Shown: piece after piece, positions 9,564 through 18,279 of the stretch
How positions within the stretch are numbered: position 1 is the stretch's first letter
Layout: the number at the start of each line of letters is the position of its first letter
Assembly: GCA_029834535.1 (NCBI GenBank)
Contig: JAQMWT010000057.1
Location: forward strand, 186,001 to 250,000
DNA: 64,000 bases
Direction of reading: 5' to 3'
Source of the DNA: Chrysophaeum taylorii
Lineage: Eukaryota; Sar; Pelagophyceae; Pelagomonadales; Pelagomonadaceae
Program-made: the position numbers and the translations under genes
Notes under the pieces: generated by a model
What the model was told of the DNA's origin: nothing
The model's database searches: none
The model's input: the letters and a program-made list of their open reading frames with translations, nothing else

Positions 9564-11082
9564 TTAGGAAGTGGTCCTCTGCCTTTTGGCTGCGCGGGCG
9601 TTCTCCGACTGGGAGGCCGCGCGAAAGTCGGCGAAGTTATGGGGAGTGGCCACAATGCGCAAGTTGTGAGGAGGGTCCTTGTGGTCGAGCCGGTCCGAGA
9701 TCCAGTTCATCCCGAACTCCTGGTCGAGGTTCTTGGAAAGGAGAGTATTGGGTAGTTTGAAGCCGGAGTTGGGGTGGTGTTTGCGGTAGGCGCAGAAGGC
9801 GTCTTGGAGGCGCTCGACAATGAGTCGACCGAGGAAAGCGACTTGAGCGCGTTGTGCTCCGCACTCCACCGTCGAGTGCACGAAGCTCAAGCGCTCGTCA
9901 TCTGTCGCCATCTTGTCGAACCAATCGACAACCAAAGCTGCACGCCTCTCGTCCCTGGGCGAGAGGTTCAGGGGATGGGCGTTCTTCGGCGCTTGAAATC
10001 GAGGTAGTAGTCGATAGCGACGATAGCTTTCAACGTCTCCACCGGCGTCGGAGCTCGAGCTTCGGCGCGGCAAGGCGGGAGGATGCGCGCAGTCGCGGGC
10101 GCAGTCGCAGCTGGCACCAGGGGTTGCAACACCATTACGGAAGTAATCGGCACTGATGCACGAGACGGAGAGGAAGACACGGGCGGCCTTGCCGTCGCCG
10201 GAGCGGAAGCCTCAGCCGCAGCCGAGGTCATAGCTGGTCCCGGGGTTTCTCCCTGCATCGAGGACGAAATTGGCCCCAACGCAGGAGACGGAGACGAAGT
10301 CGCAGGAAGCACCGGCGGTGGTGACGGAACCTCAGGTACTTACTTGCCACAGACTCACAAAGGGCGGCAGAGGGTCGAACTCCTCTTCTGCAGTGAAGGA
10401 AGCAGACGACGGGGCGGCGACTGGAGGCGACGGGGTGGCTGGGGCGGCGATGATGCCGAGGCTGGGTCGCACGAGGGCTAGAAGCTGGTGAAACTCCGAC
10501 CGGAGTCCGCGCACCTCCGCCCGAAGCTCCACCAGTTCCGCTTTCAACGCAGGAGGCGGCGCGTTGGCCGGGATCCACCGCCCAGTCAGTTGGAGGTTGT
10601 CGTATTTAAAGCGAGCTTGGAGCGCCCGGCTCCAGGCGACGAGGACCTCGAGAGCATTTGCCACTCCGCCAAAGAAGGTAGCGTCGTAATGGCCCCGCAT
10701 CTTCGTGATGACCGACGATGCCTGCCCCGCCCGCTCGCGCTCCTCGTGCCAGAGGACAAGAGTCGCGAAGATGGTCTCGGTCATCGGCCAGAGCGACCCT
10801 GCCGGCAGAAATTCGGCCGGACTCGAGCTGTCGAGTTGGAGCAGGTCGATGACCATGCGGCGGAGCCTTGCCTCTGTTCACGGGCCCCTCGGACTTGTAC
10901 ACGTTGACCAGATAGTGGGCGAGCTCCTGGTACAGCTCTCTACTGCAGGCCGTCGCCTCGTCCAACGAATCCCAAGACGGCATCCCTTTTCCCGCTAGAA
11001 ACGCGTCCACGATTCGCTTCGTATTGTTTTGTTTGGCGACCGTGCCGTCCGAACCGCCAGCAGAGCCGATGGCGCCGGACAT
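9564..11082 (-). pseudogene. Unknown gene or element remnant, discontinuous
   Basis: Three minus-strand blocks appear to belong together: 11082-10866 (begins MSGAIGSAGG), 10856-10332 (a helical region containing TGRWIPANAPPP and a heptad-like stretch LRAEVRGLRSEFHQL), and 10073-9564 (contains NLSPRDERRAALVVDWFDKM, ending in a basic tail). A strong GTAAGT donor follows the second block (CAA|GTAAGT near 10344), and an Ala/Pro-rich linker separates it from the third. The blocks do not read as one uninterrupted frame, so this is either a multi-exon gene with unrecognised junctions or a decayed copy. The domain content is not recognised. The duplicated tail next door and the presence of a large coiled segment would also fit a protein from a mobile element. 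Confidence 0.4.
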
Positions 11083-11228
11083 CTTCGCGTAGAGTCCCCC
11101 CCACTTCCTTGTCGGTGGACCCCTTCTCGTTTATAGTCATTCTAACGGACGCGGCGGAATATTCAGGTTTGTGTGCGCACCATGGTGCTGGGTTTAGCCT
11201 GTCCCCCCCTTTCACTTGGCTGGCCTAT

Positions 11229-11269
11229 AGTTAGTTAGTTAGTTAGTTAGTTTAGTTAGTTAGTTAGTC
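11229..11269. repeat. (AGTT)n microsatellite
   Basis: A run of AGTT units with one TTT interruption lies about 70 bp before the TFIIB-like start codon. Confidence 0.9.
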
Positions 11270-11336
11270 ATATGGTGGGGGTTGCACCCCCAGCTCTTGT
11301 GACGCACCCTGAAAAGAGAGAGTTCCTTGGTGAAGG

Positions 11337-12495
11337 ATGGCAGAGGGTGAGGAGGTGGAGTCGTTGATCGTGAATGGGTATCTGCCGATCGCGACGAAGG
11401 CCGCCATCGTGTCGTCCCTGGCGCCGGAGTACGAGCTTGAGTGCAAGCGATGCGGCAACAAGGAGCCAAAGTTTTTCTCCTACGACGGGAGCGGTCACGT
11501 GCGTCCGCGGTTTGAGTGTGTGAGTCGAGGGTCGCGCGCAGATTGCGTGCAGCGGCGTGGACGGGCGCGGATGCGGTGGCACAGTGGACGATGAACCGAT
11601 TGAGACGACGCGGCGCGCGATCATGAGCGCGCACGCGAGCATGTCGAGCAAGCGGGACGGGTTTGTCGTGCCGGACGTGACGCACAAGTGGGCGTGCAAG
11701 GTGTGCGGGAACAAGAACCCGGCCTACTTCACGCACGACACGAGGGGTGGTGACGTAAGACGGGGAAAGGTTCTGACGTGCTGACGTCGGCGCAGGTGAT
11801 CTGCAACGGAAAGGACGGCACGGGATGCGGGAACGTCGTCGAGGAGCGACACAGACACGAGGGCGCCGCGTTCCGGAACTTCCAGGACGACAAGGAGGAC
11901 CGGAACCACCATGGCCCAGCGGCCGACCGGCTCTATTCGGCGGCGCACAACATGCGGACCGAGCTCGCGGGCAAGTCGGCGAGCGCGGTGCGGCTGCGTC
12001 AGACGTACGAACAAGTCGAGCTCGGCCTCTCGAACCTCGGCAAGGACGAGAAGCGGACGCGCATCGGCTACAAGGACCAGCACAAAAAGAAAGCCTCGAA
12101 TCGGATCAAGAGCGCTGTGCTGGGCCTCTCGCTCCACCCCTCGATCAGCGACAGGGCGCACGAACTGTTCGCGAGCTTGCGAGACGAGCGAGAAGCGATT
12201 CACCGATTCGACCTCGTCCTCGCCGCGTGCACGATCCAGGCTGCCGAGGAGGCGGCTAAGTTCGACCTCTCCGCCTCCAAAACGGCGCCCGATAACAAGC
12301 CTGTCCTCAAGGCGACAAGGTCGAATCTTCTCACCCGCGACCGACCCCGGGTCACGACGCCCAAACAGGCGATCCGAGCTCCTCAAGGGCCCGTTGGCAG
12401 CCGCCAAGCGAGCGAGACACAGTGGCCCCGAGCTCCGCGTTGGCAAAGGCTGGATCGCTCAGCTGGACGACCTCCAAGACGACGTCCGAGGCTGA
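11337..12495 (+). CDS. TFIIB-like factor with two tandem zinc ribbons (4 exons)
   Basis: Spliced model: exons 11337-11498, 11542-11754, 11796-12319 and 12369-12495, giving 341 residues. Introns are 43, 41 and 49 nt (donors GTGCGT, GTAAGA, GTCGAA; all end in AG). The protein has two zinc ribbons: ECKRCGNKEPKFF...IACSGVDGRGC and ACKVCGNKNPAYF...VICNGKDGTGC, each CxxC...Cx7C. After the second comes GNVVEERHRHEGAAFRNF...DRNHHGP, which resembles the B-reader/linker segment that follows the ribbon in TFIIB (ER-ID-SEWRTFSND). A later helix block (ISDRAHELFASLRDERE...FDLVLAACTIQAAEE) is like one cyclin repeat. It is most likely a divergent general-transcription-factor-like protein in the nucleus; a ribbon protein of other function cannot be excluded. 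Introns 1 and 2 lie at the same position of the two ribbons. Confidence 0.7.
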
Positions 12496-13843
12496 CGGTG
12501 CGCGGCGCCAGCCAGCCTTCCGGTAAGCTCGAGGGTACGTCTGTCTCTCCCTGGCTTTTTTTGCCCCTTTCTTCTTCGCCCCGAACAAGACGGCCTTGCA
12601 GCATCATCACCAACAACCCGCATGATTACTTACACGTGCGCTTGTGTGTGGAAGTACCGCCTCGATTTGCTCTTTGGTTCGCGCCTCGCCTCGAGGTTCG
12701 GTTCCAAGAGGATGTCCCTCTAGTAGCTGAAGTCCGTGCACCCCCTCTTCTTCTTTTCGCTCGAATTGTTATTCGTCGCTATCGTCATCGTCGTCGTCGT
12801 ATTGTGCATTATCGTCATCACAATTTAATTGCTGGCCAGACCCGGCCATATACAACTTTTCTCCCTGCTTTCAAAAAAGTGGCTCGTCGTTCGTAGTGGC
12901 GAGACATTATTTTGCGCCATGGTACTCAAAACGCGGCGGCGAAGAGCGGAGGGGTGTTCGTGGAAGGTACGACGACGACGACGACGACGACGTAGGGAGA
13001 GTTGTTCGTGACTTGCAGCGGGGTATTCGTGGAAAGTGCGACGAGAGAGGGATTCGTGGAAGGTCCTCAGCGTCCTACCATATAACCCACGCGCCAGACC
13101 AAGCCCCAAGTGTTCCTGGCCCCTCCTTTGTTTGTGGAGATGTAGGCACTCATCTTAGAAATTGGGGCAGGTCTTCGAGATCCGGATCTTGATCAGGAAC
13201 CTCCCGGTAGGAACGACGATCGTGTCGCAGTCATTTGGATCGCACGAAAAAAAGGCGGTGTATTGGCGCGCACAGGGTGATCGCTGCTCAGGGCGAGGTA
13301 TTTTTCCGATTGCAAAAAATCCCCCGAAAATGCAGCCGTCGTCACGCCCATTGGCAGCACGATCTTTCGGTGGTACGAGACACCCACCGACCCTGCCAGT
13401 TCATGAAGCCATCTCGTTTGCCCTGGAATACCCTGTGGACAATCCAAGTCCTTGAGAATGGGGATGTCGTAGGCCCAGCGAGGAGCCCACGTGTCAAAAG
13501 TTCAAATGCCTCCGTGAGCTAGACAAGGCCCTTGGCGCCGAGTTGGAGAATGTTCACCTCATTCCTGTGCGTCGTCGCCTCGCGCGTTTTCTGCGTGATA
13601 ATGCTCCGCATGCGTCCCGCGCCCGTTTTGCATCCATCCAGAGACCCCGTCTGACTACGACTGCGCCGCGAACGTAGCGATGACCAGCCAATTTTCCTCG
13701 AGCATCCAGATCCACGGCAAGAACTGCTGGGGGTAGCCACGCGTGCATTCGCCGCCGCATATACGTGACATCGCCATGATCGTGCTGCAGCGGACACCAA
13801 GGCGAAACACGCAAACATCGCGCCAAAAAAATATAACCCTCGC
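12496..13843. other. Intergenic region with short ATTCGTGGAA repeats
   Basis: No gene is supported. Around 12955-13065 the word TTCGTGGAAGGT/AAAGT recurs three times next to a (CGA)n run (12966-12993). Open frames here are short and rich in Arg and Ser. Confidence 0.5.
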
Positions 13844-15046
13844 TCAACGCGGCGGGGAGTCCACCAAGACCGGGATGTCGGCCTGGGATGCGAGGGTGTC
13901 CCAGAATGCTACTTCGTCTCGATCGACGGGGACATTTGGGCCACCGTCTCGATATGCGTCTGCTAGGGCGGTCTGCGCGAGATGGTTGCCCTCGAGGGCG
14001 GCCAGGGTCCAGGCGTCAACTGCACCCTCCAGGTCGCCGCGGTCTTCGCGGAGGCTGCCGAGGCGGCTCGCGGCGAATGAGTCGTGATGCGCGAGCTCGG
14101 CGTAGGCGCGCTCGGCGGCGGCGACGTCGCCTTCACGTTCGAGGAGGACCGCGTCGCAGAAAGTCAGGCGGGGGCTGTCGCGGGGTGGTTTCGCGTCCTC
14201 GAACCAAAACACGAGAGATACCCGTCGAGAGAAGGGCTCCATGACGCCATGTAGTAAATCGTTGTAGTGCAGGAAGCCGTCGGTCGGGCGATCCAACCTT
14301 ACGCGGCGTCGCGTCGAGGCGTGGGGGCCGGTCTGCACGAAGAGCGCGCTCGTCGCGCCCTCGAGTTCGAAGACGAGCGTCGCGTCGGCGTCGACGTCGA
14401 AGTGGGCCGCGAGGCTCGCGCGCGTCGTGCCGGGCTCGTACCGGCGCATGAACGCGTCTCTCGGAGCGAAGCTGTCGCCGACGTGCGCGGCCAGCCTCGC
14501 CGCGACGGCAGGAAGCCACGGCGCGTCGACGAGGAGCTCCCCGTCCTCCATGAGAAGACAGTGGTGCGACGGCAGCCCGTCTACCGAATCTTCGTACAAA
14601 GCGAAGTTAGCACAGCGCGCGACGTTGCGAAACGCGGCGACCTCAGAATGCGAGAGTGCGTCACGGACGAGGCGCCATCTCGGCGACATCGCGTCGAGGA
14701 AGCACCGCTGGCGATCGCTCAACAATCCGAGGGCCTCGATCGCGTGTGCGCACCGCTCGTCGCGAGCGAGGCGCGTCAAGCGCGACGCACACCTGTCGTC
14801 GTCGAGCACCCACACGCCCCCCTCCTCGCGGAAGAACTCTGCGACGGCGGGCACCGCGACGCAATCACTGCCGGGGTCCGCGTACAGCGGCCTTGGGACC
14901 GCCTCGTCCCGCAAGAACACTACGAGCAGCCGCACCAAGAGCGCGACCGCCGACCTCGCGTCCCCCCGCACGCGCACGACGTCCTTGTCGAGCGTCGCAG
15001 CGGAGCACAGGACGCCCCGCTCGTCGAACGCGATGACGGGCTGCAT
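13844..15046 (-). CDS. 2-oxoglutarate/Fe(II) dioxygenase-like protein with Sel1-like tail
   Basis: This 400-residue single-exon protein shows a double-stranded beta-helix oxygenase signature. The sequence is FMRRYEPGTTRASLAAHFDVDADATLVF (the H-x-D pair near residue 215), then FLHYNDLLHGVMEP (the distal histidine near 265) and RRVSLVFWF (the arginine that binds 2-oxoglutarate). This is the arrangement of prolyl-hydroxylase-like enzymes. The last 90 residues contain a Sel1/TPR-like helical repeat (AASRLGSLREDRGDLEGAV, then LEGNHLAQTALADAYRDGG), probably for protein binding. No signal peptide or membrane segment is evident. It diverges from NAT10, with about 600 bp between the start codons. The substrate is unknown. 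Confidence 0.7.
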   Translation of the reverse strand: MQPVIAFDERGVLCSAATLDKDVVRVRGDARSAVALLVRLLVVFLRDEAVPRPLYADPGSDCVAVPAVAEFFREEGGVWVLDDDRCASRLTRLARDERCAHAIEALGLLSDRQRCFLDAMSPRWRLVRDALSHSEVAAFRNVARCANFALYEDSVDGLPSHHCLLMEDGELLVDAPWLPAVAARLAAHVGDSFAPRDAFMRRYEPGTTRASLAAHFDVDADATLVFELEGATSALFVQTGPHASTRRRVRLDRPTDGFLHYNDLLHGVMEPFSRRVSLVFWFEDAKPPRDSPRLTFCDAVLLEREGDVAAAERAYAELAHHDSFAASRLGSLREDRGDLEGAVDAWTLAALEGNHLAQTALADAYRDGGPNVPVDRDEVAFWDTLASQADIPVLVDSPPR

Positions 15047-15654
15047 TCATATGATGCAAGTAGGGGACAAGAAGATCAGATTCTGCTCGTCGGATTATCG
15101 GTCAAGTGTCGGTGGGAAGGCGAAAGATAGCGCGCGAAGGGGTTTGCGGATGGTCTAACCCGCTTAGCCAGGCGCCCCGGACGGATAGGCTAGCGCCTGG
15201 CCGTCCCCTTACAATCGGCTTGCGTCAACGTCCTTCCTTCCACTCACCCCCGCTCTCATTTCCACTCTCCTTTCACACCCCCGCCAATACAATAAGCTGC
15301 TTCAATCAAAACACGCTCCGCACTTTAACCTTTGAGTTTACTCCTAAACCCGCTAAGCCAGTCTAAGCAGCTTTAATCATCGCACACTTCGCAGTCGACC
15401 TTTACAAACCCTTGCTCCGTATCGCCTTCGCTCTCTTTAGTGCCGCAGATCTTTCAGCGCCTTGTGAGCTCTTGCGAGGGCGCGCGACTGCGGATACAGT
15501 CTGTTCGACTCGCCCAGATCCATCGCCGACGGACTCGTGACGCTCGGGTCCCCGACGGATTCGTGACGTTTGGGCTACACGCGGCACTTTTGAGGATCGA
15601 GGACAGCCGGCTGACGATCGATTGAAAGGTCCCCTTTGCGATAGGTAACATCAA
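15047..15654. promoter_or_regulatory. Divergent intergenic region between oxygenase and NAT10
   Basis: About 600 bp separate the two start codons. The region contains CT-rich stretches (15236-15290), a TTTGAGTTTACTCCTAAAC motif at 15331-15349 shared with the WDR34 upstream region, and two CCGCT(T/A)AGCCAG words (about 15160 and 15350). No coding sequence is supported. Confidence 0.35.
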
Positions 15655-18279
15655 ATGGGGGGCGTCCCTGGTCCAATTCGGTTATTGATTGAACAGGGCG
15701 TGGCGCTCGAGCAGCGATCTTTGGTAGTCGTCGTCGGCGGTCGCGGCAGAGAGCAGGTTGCGAAACTGCACGACATACTATCACGTTCTCGGGGAGTTCG
15801 AAGCGCACGCCCGTCGGTGCTTTGGTGTTACAAGAAAGAGCTCGAGTTCCGCCAAGCCAAGAAAAAACGATTGCAGAACGTGCGAAAGGCAGCCGCTCGT
15901 CGTCTGAATGTTACTACCGACTCGCCGTTGGATCTTTTCATCTCGCAGACGTCGATTCGATGGTGTTTGTATCGCGACACTGTGAAAATCCTTGGGTCGA
16001 CGTTTGGTTTCCTTGTCTTGCAAGACTTTGAAGCTCTGACGCCGAACATTTTAGCGCGGACTATCGAAACGATCGAGGGCGGCGGCATCGTTGTGCTGCT
16101 CCTCGAAAGGATGACATCAATAGAACAGCTCTACATGTTGACTATGGATGTCCATTCGAAATTCCGACAGCCGGAGGTGGTGCCACGATTTAACGAACGC
16201 TTTGTTCTGTCGCTCGCCGATTGCGATCGATGCGTGTTCGTCGACGATAATTTGGCCGTGCTCCCCATGAGTTCAAAGCTTCCCACCAATATCGAGGAGG
16301 AGGAGGAGGAGACTGCGACGGCGCCGCCTTCACAACAGGAGGGTGTCGAAATAAAGTCCATTACTCGCTCGCTCGAACAAGACTCACCGGCACGAGATCT
16401 GGTCGCAAAAGCGAGGACCGTAGACCAAGCGCGTGCGTTGCTCGCACTCATTCAAGTTGTTACCGAAAATCGCTCTGGATCTATCGCTGCACTGACAGCT
16501 CCACGAGGCCGCGGAAAGTCGGCAACGTTGGGTCTATGTCTTTCCGCTGCGATTCGGCTCGGTTATGCCAACATATTCGTCACCGCACCGACGCCAGAAA
16601 ACCTGAAAACCGTTTTTGAGTTCGCTATTGCTGGATTGCGAGCGCTTGGCTATGAGGAGCACGCCGATTTTGAAGTTTCAAATGCCAGTGATCGTACGCC
16701 CGTTGGGATCACAGTGCGCGGTTCTTCAATTTCCCGACAAACAGTGCGCTACGTGTCTCCCACTTCAACATTATCATATGCTCAAGTGGTCCTTGTTGAC
16801 GAAGCGGCTGCACTCCCTATTCCTGTTGTCCGGGCGTTGATTGGACCCTACATCGTTCTCTTAGCTTCGACTGTCACGGGCTATGAGGGTACTGGTCGTG
16901 CACTCCAGCTCAAACTCATAAATCAGCTCCGTGAAACAAAGCATTCTCCTAGCGAACTGACACTCGACACACCAATCCGCTATGCACGAGAGGATGCCGT
17001 TGAGTTGTGGCTGCACAAGGCTCTCTGCTTGGAGAGTCCAGCATTCTCGTTAATGCACGGAATGCCACCGCCAGCCTCATGTGAGCTCTACCATGTCGAC
17101 CGCGACACGCTGTTTTCGTATCATCCGCTTTGTGAATCACTGCTTCAACGCATCATGGCACTCTATACGTCAGCTCACTATAAAAACACACCGAATGACT
17201 TGCAGATGCTGAGCGATGCTCCGATGCACCGACTCTTCGTGCTGTTGGGGCCAAGAGACGCGCAGCAAGTGCCCGATGTTCTCGTCGTCATCCAAGTCGC
17301 TTTCGAAGGTGCCATTGCTAAGGTATCAGTCGAGGAAGCTCTAGCATCTGGGGAACGCGCGGCTGGAGACTTAATCCCATGGACTCTTGCACAGCAGTTC
17401 TGTAACAGTGATTTTCCCCGACTGTCAGGAGTTCGCATTGTTCGCATTTCAACGCATCCCGAAGTCCAGAGTATGGGGTATGGGACGCGCGCCCTCGAGC
17501 TGCTCATTCGATTTTTTGAGCAAGTGCGGGGGAAAGAAAGCCACGGCAAACAAAATTTTCCTATAGAGCGGAGCCTGGATTCTAAGGATCCAAATCCTGC
17601 AGGATCATTGCGGCCTCGAAAGTCATTGCCACCGCTGTTTGCACCTCTTGAGCAAATGCAGATGCCTCAGCTTGATTGGATCGGCACGTCGTTTGGGCTA
17701 ACACCACAGCTGTTCAACTTTTGGGCCCGTTTGAGTTTCCGTCCTGTGTACGTGCGTCAGACGCCGAGCGATCTTACGGGAGAGCACACAATCATTCTCC
17801 TTCGTGAGGTTGCTGAAAGTCCTAGTCGTGGCTGGCTCGACTCAATGGTTTCAGATGCGCGTTCCCGATTTGGACGATTGCTCGCAGCTTGCTTTGGAAA
17901 CCTGGATATTGCTCTCTGCGTGGGCATTTTGGGAGCAGTCGACTCTAAAGGCGCCGACGACTCGAGTGCGCATAAGTCCTCTTTGACGAAACGGGACATG
18001 GTGCGGCTCGAACATTTTGTGTCGAACACCGGAGACTATCGTACTATTTTGGATCTAATACCATTGGTTGCTGAGTTGGTATTCTTCCACAAAATCAATG
18101 GCGCAAAACTATCGGCCCTTCAAACTGCTCTTCTGTTAGGGATCGGACTTCAAAGACGTGACTTGAACGAAGTCTCTGAAAGCCTTAATCTCACACCAAT
18201 GCACGGCATGGCTCTTTTTGTCAAAACGCTGCGAAAACTCGTGCTGCGGCTACGTGAATTGTCCGAGTCAGAAAACTAA
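15655..18279 (+). CDS. NAT10: RNA cytidine acetyltransferase (NAT10/Kre33)
   Basis: This 874-residue nucleolar enzyme should make N4-acetylcytidine in 18S rRNA and tRNA and help small-subunit assembly. The order is that of NAT10: an N-terminal domain (IRLLIEQGVALEQRSLVVVVG and the ARPSVLWCYKKELEF block), an RNA-helicase-like ATPase with Walker A APRGRGKSATLG near residue 282 and Walker B VLVDEAAALP near 379, a GNAT acetyltransferase core with VRISTHPEVQSMGYGTRAL near 594, and the tRNA-binding-like C-terminal helices (LLLGIGLQRRDLNEVSESL). It ends soon after that helix bundle. It therefore lacks the roughly 150-residue basic, charged tail of the human (1025) and yeast (1056) proteins. It is a single exon, and the start ATG fits the family N terminus. 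Confidence 0.96.
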   Translation: MGGVPGPIRLLIEQGVALEQRSLVVVVGGRGREQVAKLHDILSRSRGVRSARPSVLWCYKKELEFRQAKKKRLQNVRKAAARRLNVTTDSPLDLFISQTSIRWCLYRDTVKILGSTFGFLVLQDFEALTPNILARTIETIEGGGIVVLLLERMTSIEQLYMLTMDVHSKFRQPEVVPRFNERFVLSLADCDRCVFVDDNLAVLPMSSKLPTNIEEEEEETATAPPSQQEGVEIKSITRSLEQDSPARDLVAKARTVDQARALLALIQVVTENRSGSIAALTAPRGRGKSATLGLCLSAAIRLGYANIFVTAPTPENLKTVFEFAIAGLRALGYEEHADFEVSNASDRTPVGITVRGSSISRQTVRYVSPTSTLSYAQVVLVDEAAALPIPVVRALIGPYIVLLASTVTGYEGTGRALQLKLINQLRETKHSPSELTLDTPIRYAREDAVELWLHKALCLESPAFSLMHGMPPPASCELYHVDRDTLFSYHPLCESLLQRIMALYTSAHYKNTPNDLQMLSDAPMHRLFVLLGPRDAQQVPDVLVVIQVAFEGAIAKVSVEEALASGERAAGDLIPWTLAQQFCNSDFPRLSGVRIVRISTHPEVQSMGYGTRALELLIRFFEQVRGKESHGKQNFPIERSLDSKDPNPAGSLRPRKSLPPLFAPLEQMQMPQLDWIGTSFGLTPQLFNFWARLSFRPVYVRQTPSDLTGEHTIILLREVAESPSRGWLDSMVSDARSRFGRLLAACFGNLDIALCVGILGAVDSKGADDSSAHKSSLTKRDMVRLEHFVSNTGDYRTILDLIPLVAELVFFHKINGAKLSALQTALLLGIGLQRRDLNEVSESLNLTPMHGMALFVKTLRKLVLRLRELSESEN

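Noticed and set aside
11520-11541. A 22-nt ultra-short intron in the TFIIB-like gene
   Set aside because: GTGAGT...GCAG at this spot also restores frame, but the 43-nt intron 11499-11541 makes the two zinc ribbons align exactly and matches the size of the other introns.
14267-15130. 287-codon frame opposite the 2OG oxygenase
   Set aside because: Shadow frame; the oxygenase motifs are on the minus strand.
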